This document shows positions 9,174-16,101 of a stretch of 64,000 nucleotides of DNA, one piece after another. Each line of letters starts with the position of its first letter. Position 1 is the stretch's first letter. Position numbers and translations under genes: made by a program. This DNA is from Sulfurovum sp. (GTDB lineage Bacteria > Campylobacterota > Campylobacteria > Campylobacterales > Sulfurovaceae), in contig JALXCZ010000008.1 in NCBI GenBank assembly GCA_026990595.1, forward strand, positions 1 through 64,000, read 5' to 3'. The notes under the pieces are model-generated. The model did no database searches. It had not been told where the DNA came from and saw only the letters and a list, made by a program, of their open reading frames with translations.

Positions 9174-9368
9174 TTATTTTAATGTATTGAGTGCAGCAAT
9201 ATCTTGGCTTGACAGGCTGTTCATCTCAGAAGATATAGTATTGTTAATCGCCTTTTCATTTGGGTCTTGATAGACATATCCTCCATTGTAGCTATTACCC
9301 GCACATGCGCTAAGTAAAAATATAGATGAAATAGTCAGTGTTCTTGTTAATAGAAGTTTTCTAATCAT
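9174..9368 (-). CDS. Small lipoprotein, unknown
   Basis: 64 residues with a lipobox (LLSACAG) near residue 22 after a hydrophobic signal. The mature part is about 43 polar residues with Gly/Tyr-rich GNSYNGGYVYQDP. It sits 10 bases upstream of the other lipoprotein gene and is probably co-transcribed with it. No family recognised. Confidence 0.6.
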   Translation of the reverse strand: MIRKLLLTRTLTISSIFLLSACAGNSYNGGYVYQDPNEKAINNTISSEMNSLSSQDIAALNTLK

Positions 9369-9417
9369 ATGATTTATGTTCCTTTTGTAATATTAAAAAA
9401 TAATAACACGCATCGTT

Positions 9418-12180
9418 TTAAAATGATAAGGGAATCCTCTCTGCTATTATCACATCCCCCGTAAAAATCTTTTTTGCGACAGATTTAATCTCGTCTGATG
9501 TAAGATTTTTTACCTCTTCGTTGATATGCAAGTACGCTTCTAGTGGTGTATCAAAATTGGCGGCAACTTGTAATGTTGAAAGCCAATAGGCATTATTTTT
9601 TATAGTTTGTTTATAGGCTACTGCAAACTCCGTTTGATAGTTTGTAAGTTCCTCTCTAGTCGGTCCTTTCTCTATAAAGTCTTTTATGGCTTTATACAGC
9701 GCAGCAAGAAGTTCATCTTTACGTTTAGGATCAGCTGCAAAATTTATATCACAAACGGCAGTGTTTTGTAATTGACGTATGAACGTACAAGCAACACCTA
9801 TACCATATGTACCAGATTTGTCTTCTCGAATGATATTGCGAAGGCGAATGGTTAAAATGCTTTGTAAGGCATCTAATGTGGCTGTTGTATGTACTGAAAA
9901 TGGTAGTATTGTTCTATATTTCAGTGAAATATTGGCTATATTTTCTGTATTGAATTTTTTGATAAAGTGTTGTTTTCCTTTTCGATAATCATACGGTATA
10001 CCGTTGTATGTCTCTTTTTTCTTAGCCGTGGGAAGCGTACCCAAATAGCGTTGTATAAGTGTTTCAAGTTTTTTAGTCGTTATGTCACCCACAATCACAA
10101 AATGAAAATGGTTCATATCTGTAAATTTTTCTTTAAAAATGCTAAGCATCTGTTTGGCATCAAGCTTTTCAATACTTTCTTTTGTATCAAAAAAGAGGCG
10201 TGGATTGTTTTTATAGTAAAATGCTGTAAATGCCTTTAGAAAGCGGTATGTAGGGTTTCTTCTCCCTTCTGGCAGTTGTGCCAAGAGTTGGTTGCGTAAC
10301 TGTTTTGTCACACTCGCGTCAATTTTAGGTTGCGTAACCTGAAGATAGATAAGATGTAGTAAACTTTCAAAATCTTTTGTCACGCTTTCGCCTTTAATAC
10401 TCTCATTAAAACGTTCTATTATAAAATCATAGTGAAGTTTTTTATCTGCCAGTAGTGCACCCATATTATAGCTTTTTATCTTCCACGGAGCAGAGTTGAC
10501 CACCCAGTTTGCCGCTTTGTGTGCGTTGTCTAACTCCGATACAGGAAGTGTAGACTCCCCTCCTTGGCTCAGTGCAAAAAGTACCACTTCATTTTTCTGT
10601 GATTGTGTCGGTTTAAAATCCACAGTGACATTGTTTTCAAGTGTATAGCTATAAATATTTAGTTTTTTGTTATACTTTTTATCTATGATTTTTGCAAGTT
10701 TATCTGGCTTGGGAGGCAAGGAAGTCTCTTTTGCCTCTGTTGGTTTCTTACTGTTTTCGACACTCTTCTTTGCTTTTTCTATGAGCCCTAATGCTTCTTC
10801 TTTAGAGACATTGTTTTCATCCGTCCCCATAAAAAGTATTGCTCTGTCTTTAATGTTAAGTATGTGTCGGTATCTGGCATTGACTTCTTCTAGGGTTATT
10901 TCTTTGAGTAGTTTTTTTGCAAGTGTGTAGTCATACTCTTCATCAATAAAGACATCACCTGTAAGTAACGTATGTACAATATCGGTGGCATAGCTAGATG
11001 ATAGTGTGTTCGCTTTTCCTTTGTGACTGTTTTCATTGAGTGTTAGAAGTTGTTTTTTAATGTTTTTAAAGGTACTTTGCTTGAAACCAAAACGTGCATA
11101 GGTGTAGACAATACGGTTAAGCTTTTCAAAAGCCTCTTCTCTATCTTCTTTTTTATAGGATGCAGAAAAAACAGTTGCTTTTTTTGAAGAATTGATATTT
11201 TCATTTTCCATGGAGAGTTCTAAAAGTTTTGTGTTTGTAGCAAGAAGATGTTTTTGTATGTTAATGTTAAACATAAGTGTAGTCATCCAATTTATCATCT
11301 GGGCTTTTAGCGCTTGCGATGTTATAATACCTTTTTGATTTTCCAAGAAAAACATTTGCACACTGTTTGCACTTAATTCTTTATCTGTTACCGTTAAAAT
11401 ACGCGTAGTATTATTTTCGGGAATAGTTCTACTTGTAAGTGCTGCATGATTTGTATTCTTTAAATCACTAAACATTGTTTGTATTTTTTTCTCTATCTTC
11501 TTAGGCTCTATATCTCCCACGATAACTAGTGCCATATGTTCAGGACGATACCACTTGTTATAAAAGTCTATAGCACGCTGTACAGGGGCATGTTTTAAAA
11601 TGTCTTCTTTTCCTATGACTGTTTTATCTGCATATTTTGAGTGTGCGTAAAAAAGAGGAGCGAACTTGCGTAAAATACGATAGTTGGCATCATTACGCAG
11701 ACGTTTTTCTTCGAGTACAACGCCACGCTCTTTGTTGAACTCATTTTTGTTAAAATTTAAACCTCCTGCCCAATCACGCATAATCTGTAAAGATGTATCA
11801 ATATTATCAGCTTTCACAGGTACTCTCAACTTATAAAGTGTACGTTCATAGTCGGTGTTTGCATTCAAATCACCACCAAAAGTGAGCCCAATAGACTCCA
11901 AATAGCTAACAAGGTCATTTTTCTTAAAATGCGTTGTGCCATTAAATGCCATATGCTCTATAAAGTGTGCCAAACCACGTTGGTCATCCTCTTCTTCTAG
12001 AGAACCTGCATGCACAAAAAGACGAAATGAAGCGATATTTTTGGGCTTTTCATTGTGCATGATATAGTAATGCAACCCATTGGAAAGTCTACCTGAGACA
12101 AGCCGCTTGTCTGTAGGCAGCACCTCTGCACTTAATAAGATAAATAAAAATGATAATGTGAGGAGTATAAAACGATACAT
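9418..12180 (-). CDS. M16 family zinc metallopeptidase (pitrilysin/insulinase type)
   Basis: 920 residues from the ATG at 12180, chosen because it begins a clear signal peptide (MYRFILLTLSFLFILLSAEV) with AAGGTT upstream; an ORF start at 12228 adds 16 residues before the signal. The inverted zinc motif HxxEH is HFIEH at 72-76, with the distal glutamate region ERGVVLEEKR further on. A second M16-like half (about 500-920) lacks HxxEH, as usual for the non-catalytic half. Expected to be a periplasmic peptidase. It is the last recognisable gene before the island remnants. Confidence 0.88.
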   Translation of the reverse strand: MYRFILLTLSFLFILLSAEVLPTDKRLVSGRLSNGLHYYIMHNEKPKNIASFRLFVHAGSLEEEDDQRGLAHFIEHMAFNGTTHFKKNDLVSYLESIGLTFGGDLNANTDYERTLYKLRVPVKADNIDTSLQIMRDWAGGLNFNKNEFNKERGVVLEEKRLRNDANYRILRKFAPLFYAHSKYADKTVIGKEDILKHAPVQRAIDFYNKWYRPEHMALVIVGDIEPKKIEKKIQTMFSDLKNTNHAALTSRTIPENNTTRILTVTDKELSANSVQMFFLENQKGIITSQALKAQMINWMTTLMFNINIQKHLLATNTKLLELSMENENINSSKKATVFSASYKKEDREEAFEKLNRIVYTYARFGFKQSTFKNIKKQLLTLNENSHKGKANTLSSSYATDIVHTLLTGDVFIDEEYDYTLAKKLLKEITLEEVNARYRHILNIKDRAILFMGTDENNVSKEEALGLIEKAKKSVENSKKPTEAKETSLPPKPDKLAKIIDKKYNKKLNIYSYTLENNVTVDFKPTQSQKNEVVLFALSQGGESTLPVSELDNAHKAANWVVNSAPWKIKSYNMGALLADKKLHYDFIIERFNESIKGESVTKDFESLLHLIYLQVTQPKIDASVTKQLRNQLLAQLPEGRRNPTYRFLKAFTAFYYKNNPRLFFDTKESIEKLDAKQMLSIFKEKFTDMNHFHFVIVGDITTKKLETLIQRYLGTLPTAKKKETYNGIPYDYRKGKQHFIKKFNTENIANISLKYRTILPFSVHTTATLDALQSILTIRLRNIIREDKSGTYGIGVACTFIRQLQNTAVCDINFAADPKRKDELLAALYKAIKDFIEKGPTREELTNYQTEFAVAYKQTIKNNAYWLSTLQVAANFDTPLEAYLHINEEVKNLTSDEIKSVAKKIFTGDVIIAERIPLSF

Positions 12181-12485
12181 AAATAACCTTGTAAACTTTA
12201 GATGCAATAATGGTATAACATCTTTCACTTGATTTTGCTTTTTGTTTTGCCTTTAACATAGAATTTATCATATTTATTTGCAATCCTAAAATTGGATGAT
12301 AAGTCTTAAAGATTCTCTCTTGTTTCCCTTATGCCGATGAACATATTGAGCATATTATCAACACCAAGAAGACTATTACCAATGTAGAGAGCTACTACTG
12401 CCATCATCTGTGAATGTAAAGTCAGTATCTGGGACATTTTGTGATCTTAAAATTAAACGATAATATTGGATAGTATCCTTAAAAC

Positions 12486-12666
12486 AAAAAAAGAACTCAA
12501 TAAAAAATATGCACAGATCAAAAAATTAAAATAAGATAAAAAGAAACAAAGCAAAAAAATAGATACTATAACTGTTGAGAATGAAGAGTTAAGAACTGTT
12601 ATCTGTGAAATGGAAATGAAATCAAAAATAAAGCTATATTTTAACGGGATAAATAATCGAATTTAA
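12486..12666 (+). pseudogene. Decayed 3' end of a TnpC-like coiled-coil gene
   Basis: Reading toward the stop at 12664-12666 gives KKELNKKYAQIKKLK, a TAA stop, then DKKKQSKKID and ENEELRTVICEMEMKSK, ending in KLYFNGINNRI. This matches the last ~60 residues of the intact gene at 31602-32090 at roughly three quarters of positions, with one CAG-to-TAA nonsense change. The 5' two thirds are absent. It is the right-hand end of an older, related element. Confidence 0.85.
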
Positions 12667-12686
12667 GAAGTGTTTTTGAAGAAAAT

Positions 12687-12713
12687 AATTGTACTATTTG
12701 ATAGTACACAATT
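12687..12713. repeat. Element-end inverted repeat, left (older) copy
   Basis: AATTGTACTAT, TTG, ATAGTACACAATT: an imperfect dyad 20 bases after the tnpC-like remnant. An equivalent dyad lies 18 bases after the intact gene at 32109-32135. It is a candidate recombinase-binding site at the end of the decayed element. Confidence 0.6.
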
Positions 12714-12748
12714 AAAGCCCCGCCAGAAGGGGACTTAATGCACTATAA

Positions 12749-12778
12749 TTACGCGTTCGCCACAGCGTCTTTAAGAAT
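12749..12778 (-). other. Duplicated 3' end of an HU gene (attachment-site scar)
   Basis: On the minus strand these 30 bases encode ILKDAVANA plus stop, against TLKDAVAQA plus stop at the end of the intact hup (32170-32199). The two differ mainly at silent positions and one residue, and similarity ends just beyond. It lies in the same position relative to the tnpC remnant as real hup does to intact tnpC. I read it as the attachment site of the older element, and so the left boundary of the newer one. Confidence 0.75.
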
Positions 12779-12858
12779 ACTTATAAAAAGTAATAGTGAT
12801 AGTACAATTATTTATGTGCAAACACCGTTACGGTAAGCATTTAATGTACTATTATTTT

Positions 12859-13091
12859 TTAAAGGATAACTTTACTATATTCATTTGGACATACAAGTCC
12901 TAATTGTTTAAGACTTTGTTTATATTGTAGGAACATGCTTTGATACATACGGTTATCAACCAAAACCTCTTCAACAACAGTACTCCAATTAAAATCTAAA
13001 GTGCATGTATGGAATGGTTTTGTACCATTAATATTGATATTTTTTTAACAAAATCATTATTATCTGGGTTATAATTATACAATATGCGAAT
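12859..13091 (-). pseudogene. Frameshifted remnant of an unknown gene
   Basis: Minus-strand reading gives IRILYNYNPDNNDFVKK, then a frame change in a run of seven A/T, then INGTKPFHTCTLDFNWSTVV and onward to ...GLVCPNEYSKVIL and a stop at 12859. The two segments read as one C-terminal protein end if one base is added or removed. No start, no family recognised. The IS3-type fragment lies immediately upstream and may have broken it. Confidence 0.45.
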
Positions 13092-13100
13092 CTTTTTTTC

Positions 13101-13275
13101 TGATCTCCACCCAGAATTTTGGACAATTTAAAAGTAGAGTTTTTTCTGTAAAATAGAACTAGAATAATAGGAGAAACCAATGAGAAAATCAAAGTTTACA
13201 GATGAACAGATTGCGTTTGCACTGAGACAGGCAGAAGGTGGTACAATGGTAGATGAGATTTGCAGAAAGATGAGA
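13101..13275 (+). mobile_element. IS3-family fragment: left terminal repeat and start of orfA
   Basis: TGATCTCCACCCAGAATTTT at 13101 looks like an IS3-type terminal repeat. An ATG at 13180 with an AGGAG-like site starts MRKSKFTDEQIAFALRQAE followed by a segment ending EICRKM, which is the N-terminal helix-turn-helix of IS3-group OrfA. Similarity stops near 13272 and the frame runs into unrelated DNA. The rest of orfA, orfB and the right end are missing, so it cannot transpose. Confidence 0.8.
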
Positions 13276-13298
13276 GAACAGCATTACCCTTATACACT

Positions 13299-13883
13299 CT
13301 ATCGCTTTTCATCAAATTTTAGTATCCTGGCAAACCGAAAAAATGGCTTGTGATAGTCCATAAATATTTTATTTGTTTGATCTAAGCTATCAGAGGTAAA
13401 AAGGTGTACAACATCCTGCTGCATTTGGAATATAGAACGCATCATAGCACATATTGCGTCTGACTCTTCAAGCTTCAATACTTCAGTATAGTTTTCACTC
13501 CAAAACACAATCCTGCTCAACTGAGAATTCTCGATTATCATTTGGGGTACTTTCAGCACTACATCTAGGAACCTATAAGCATCTTCTTGTTCCCAAAACC
13601 TCAATGAATCGTTCAACTCTTTATCAATACAATCTTCGAATAGTAAGTGTACTTGTGCAAGAATCATTTTAGCAATATCTCGCATATTACTCACTTTAGC
13701 AAAGTCAACATAAAGTACTTTATAGGACTTACTTAAATGTTCCCTAAATGCCTCGATAAACTGTTGCTCTTCTTTGTTTTTATGAACCTTTACAATCACC
13801 GTACCTTGCCCAAACTCACGGATAAGGATATCCAGTTCTTTCCATTTTTTTTCTAAAATACCATTCCTTTTGATTGCTACCAA
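13299..13883 (-). CDS. ATPase-like protein lacking Walker A (possibly truncated)
   Basis: 194 residues from a TTG at 13883 with no ribosome site; the frame stays open about 15 codons upstream without an ATG. The order of blocks recalls the archaeal-type ATPases often carried on mobile DNA: YKVLYVDFAKVSNMRDIAK after the P-loop position, and a late IFQMQQDVVHLFTSDSLD. However, the P-loop position reads GTVIVKVHKNKEEQQF with no GxxxxGK[ST], and the Walker B position reads RIVFWSENY. The C-terminal part usual for the family is absent and the stop lies 24 bases from the IS3 fragment. It may be a degenerate regulator or a decaying gene. Family call tentative. Confidence 0.5.
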   Translation of the reverse strand: MVAIKRNGILEKKWKELDILIREFGQGTVIVKVHKNKEEQQFIEAFREHLSKSYKVLYVDFAKVSNMRDIAKMILAQVHLLFEDCIDKELNDSLRFWEQEDAYRFLDVVLKVPQMIIENSQLSRIVFWSENYTEVLKLEESDAICAMMRSIFQMQQDVVHLFTSDSLDQTNKIFMDYHKPFFRFARILKFDEKR

Positions 13884-13888
13884 TAATG

Positions 13889-13964
13889 GTATTGAAAATA
13901 AATACTTTTTGGTATCTAAATGTTTATTTTAACTTCAATACTTTTTAGTATTTATTTTCAATAC
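13889..13964. promoter_or_regulatory. Inverted-repeat cluster upstream of the ATPase-like gene
   Basis: An 18-nt sequence at 13889-13906 (GTATTGAAAATAAATACT) is repeated as its exact reverse complement at 13947-13964. Between them are two further AATACTTTTT[G/A]GTAT-type units, each a short dyad. The cluster fills most of the gap between two minus-strand genes (13883 and 13985), so it looks like an operator array or replication-type iterons. No protein can be assigned. Confidence 0.5.
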
Positions 13965-13984
13965 TCTTTGCGACATGATAACAT

Positions 13985-14377
13985 TTAATCTATGCCCGCA
14001 ATATCCATAGTTCTATTTTTATCAAATATATTTGCAATTGTCGGCAGGGACTCCTCAGTGATAAATATTTCTTTTTTACGCCTTTTTTCCTCAATTCTTA
14101 CTGAGGTTACATAAAGGCTAAAGTACTCCATTAGTTTCTCTGGTTCAATTTTTATTTCCATATTCTTTTTCATGATTGACTTGCTTTCTAGATGCAGTAT
14201 AGCAATAAGTAATGCTGATGATGGGGTCTCTTCAGTAGTGTTGTTATCAATTGCATCTGCTTCACGTATCATCCTATGCAGGATCTCATCTGTTAAGTTC
14301 TGTGGCAGCAGACACTTGATGCCGTTTTTTTTTATAAGCTTTAGTAGTTTTTGTGTCGGATGTTTATTGTCTTTCAT
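13985..14377 (-). CDS. Hypothetical protein, divergent from XRE regulator
   Basis: 130 residues, charged and predicted helical, no signal or membrane segment, no family recognised. It begins MKDNKHPTQKLLKLIKK and contains EEKRRKKEIFITEE near residue 96. The start region mirrors that of the divergent XRE gene (GTAGGTA a few bases before ATGAAAG), which suggests shared control through the palindromic spacer. Possible partner of the ATPase-like gene downstream. Confidence 0.5.
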   Translation of the reverse strand: MKDNKHPTQKLLKLIKKNGIKCLLPQNLTDEILHRMIREADAIDNNTTEETPSSALLIAILHLESKSIMKKNMEIKIEPEKLMEYFSLYVTSVRIEEKRRKKEIFITEESLPTIANIFDKNRTMDIAGID

Positions 14378-14380
14378 ATT

Positions 14381-14453
14381 TACCTACCTATAGTTAGTTG
14401 ATAATAAGTTGTAGCAAACATATACTTATAGTTAGTTTATCTATGGGTAGGTA
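14381..14453. promoter_or_regulatory. Divergent operator between 13985-14377 and the XRE gene
   Basis: TACCTACCTATAG (14381-14393) is mirrored by CTATGGGTAGGTA (14441-14453) with one mismatch, and TATAGTTAGTT occurs twice in direct orientation (14389-14399 and 14427-14437). The layout is typical of an autoregulated XRE repressor controlling two divergent promoters; the repressor is presumably the adjacent gene. Confidence 0.55.
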
Positions 14454-14458
14454 TAGAA

Positions 14459-14716
14459 ATGAAAGAGTGTACTATTTCTGATGAAAGAATGAAGACGATA
14501 TATAAGAAAATTGGAGCAAACGTAAAAGAGATACGTCAATCTAAGAATATTTCTCAGCTTGCACTGGCTTTGGCAATTGGTCATAAAGCAGTTGGTGTAG
14601 TTTCCATGGCAGAACTGTGCATAAACAATAAACATTTCAATATAGAACATTTAGTGAAAATAGCAGAAGTACTAGAAGTCGATGTGTGTGATTTCTTTAT
14701 AGGTTTGGACACATAA
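14459..14716 (+). CDS. XRE-family helix-turn-helix regulator
   Basis: 85 residues. An XRE/Cro-type HTH covers about 17-75: IGANVKEIRQSKNISQLALA and IEHLVKIAEVLEVDVCDFF. Small single-domain regulators like this control restriction systems and mobile elements. It lies at the left edge of the island, divergent from 13985-14377, with a palindromic operator between. A frameshifted paralogue sits at 15199-15505. Its targets are not shown by the sequence; self-regulation is likely. Confidence 0.8.
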   Translation: MKECTISDERMKTIYKKIGANVKEIRQSKNISQLALALAIGHKAVGVVSMAELCINNKHFNIEHLVKIAEVLEVDVCDFFIGLDT

Positions 14717-15198
14717 TTGTCATCTACAAAAGTAAATGCAAAACAACAGATAAAAAAGAATTATTTTTGGCGAAATATTACAATGATAATTGAGAAGAGA
14801 ACATTAGATAGTAAGAACAAGACACTTAGTACAATATATAGTGCAAATACAAGTAAACTTGGACGTAGATAAAAAAGGTATAAGGTGTACCTAGCCGCTG
14901 TCACAACTAGGAACGGTAACTCTTGAACTCCGTTTGTCAATTAAGAGTTGTTTTTCCAAAGGATATAAAGCTTAGTCACTTTATATGTAATTCCTAAAAG
15001 CAATGATGTAACTGTTAGATAAAATATTATCTCCATAAGACTCACTCATAAGGTATAAGATCCCCCAACCCCACACACTACTTTTGTTAAATCGCATTAT
15101 CTTTTATAAATGAGAATAATGGTATCTAAGGAATCTCTTTCTGCTGCAAGCAATATATTTTACACGAAAAGAGAAATTCAATTTACTGCCTCAAAAAA
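14717..15198. other. Intergenic stretch between the two XRE genes
   Basis: 482 bases without a recognised gene family. It contains the small minus-strand reading frame at 14941-15036, an inverted repeat AACTCTT/AAGAGTT at 14918-14949 overlapping its stop, and a short stem CCTAG/CTAGG near 14890-14911. Nothing else could be supported. Confidence 0.5.
14941..15036 (-). CDS. Possible 31-residue hydrophobic peptide (type I toxin-like)
   Basis: The minus strand from 15036 encodes a 31-residue peptide beginning MEIIFYLTVTSLLLGITY and ending KLYILWKNNS. It has one hydrophobic helix and a basic/aromatic C-terminus, the usual shape of membrane-acting type I toxins. A GAGTGAG sequence lies upstream, and an inverted repeat overlaps the stop codon and could fold in the mRNA 3' end. 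Toxin function and an antisense RNA are inference; at this length a chance frame cannot be excluded. Confidence 0.35.
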   Translation of the reverse strand: MEIIFYLTVTSLLLGITYKVTKLYILWKNNS

Positions 15199-15505
15199 AT
15201 GGACGATACCAATGAGGATTTTTTCATAAGACAATTGGGCTTAATATAAAAAAAGAGAGAAGAAAGGATTGTCACAGTTGCAGCTATCTCAAATGATAGG
15301 ACATAAATCTCTCACTATTATTTCAAGGGCTGAGATTTTTTATAGAGGGCAACACTTTAATATCGAGCATCTTGTAAAAATTGCATTTGTTTTAAATATT
15401 GATATTGAAGTACTTCTACCTAATATTATTTTAGACGATATTAATCATCATCTTTCCAACCTATTTTTCCTCTTTCCCCAATCAGGCATAAAGAGGTTCA
15501 AATAA
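15199..15505 (+). pseudogene. Frameshifted XRE-family regulator
   Basis: From ATG 15199 the frame gives MDDTNEDFFIRQLGL and stops at 15247. In another frame the protein continues KKREKKGLSQLQLSQMIGHK and then FNIEHLVKIAFVLNIDIEVL. The joined product aligns with the intact XRE gene at 14459 (shared FNIEHLVKIA-VL-D). The break is at an A7 tract (15248-15254), so it is a recent frameshift or a slippage site. Its 3' end overlaps the end of the convergent ygjP-type gene. Confidence 0.65.
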
Positions 15506-16101
15506 TTATAGAACTTGGCACTATGATCCGCATAAACCAAATGAGCCAACTCATGAAACACTACATACTCTATACATTCCGTAGGCTTCTCAATCAGTTT
15601 TAGATTCAGATTGATATAGCCTTTACTTGGATTACAGCTTCCCCATCTGGTTTTCATTTCTCGTATGCGTACCGTTTCTATCTCTTGTTTAACTATGGGT
15701 TTGTATTTTTCTATAGCTTTTTGAAAGTGTATCTTTGCCTTTTGGGTGTACCAAGCTTTTATGAGTCTCTGCTTCTTCTCATAGTTTGAAGTATTCTTCA
15801 CAAAAACCTGCAAGTAACCTTTTTGAAGCTTCACGCCCTCTTCTTTACTCTCTATTACTTTCAGACGATAGTTTCGCCCCAAATAACGAAAGTTCTCTCC
15901 ACTTACATACTCTTTGACATGCACCTCTCTATGAGCATCAAAAAAAGCAATCTTCTTATCTATCCAGTCAGCTCTTTTTTTAAGTACGTACTCTATATCT
16001 CTTTCGTTACTATCAGTAGGAGCTGTAAGTATTACCTCTCCACTTGGTTTGACTTTGAGGTTGATGTGTTTGACATCTTTTTTAATTATATGTACATTCA
16101 T
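15448..16101 (-). CDS. YgjP-type (DUF45) metallopeptidase of the type I restriction locus
   Basis: 217 residues. The zinc motif HELAH lies near residues 182-186 with a second histidine in ADHSAKFY, matching the YgjP/DUF45 (M48-like, SprT-like) family. It also has the usual TRWGSCNPSKGYINLNLKL segment region just before. Such genes often accompany hsdR; their cellular role is uncertain. The ATG overlaps the hsdR stop by one base (TGATG), so translation is coupled. Confidence 0.85.
   Translation of the reverse strand: MNVHIIKKDVKHINLKVKPSGEVILTAPTDSNERDIEYVLKKRADWIDKKIAFFDAHREVHVKEYVSGENFRYLGRNYRLKVIESKEEGVKLQKGYLQVFVKNTSNYEKKQRLIKAWYTQKAKIHFQKAIEKYKPIVKQEIETVRIREMKTRWGSCNPSKGYINLNLKLIEKPTECIEYVVFHELAHLVYADHSAKFYNYLNLFMPDWGKRKNRLER

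Larger units (their letters stand above)
12181..13298. other. Gene-poor junction at left end of the accessory island
   Basis: About 1.1 kb without an intact gene. From left to right it holds AT-rich DNA with no supportable feature (12181-12485), a decayed copy of the element's coiled-coil gene (12486-12666), an inverted repeat (12687-12713), a 30-nt copy of the 3' end of an HU gene (12749-12778), element-end repeats (12798-12809 and 12840-12858), a frameshifted remnant on the minus strand (12859-13091) and an IS3-type fragment (13101-13275). Confidence 0.7.

Noticed and set aside
12320-12420. Possible IS1-type transposase remnant (reading YADEHIEHIINTKKTITNVE)
   Set aside because: Only a vague resemblance over ~25 residues, with no flanking match or terminal repeat.
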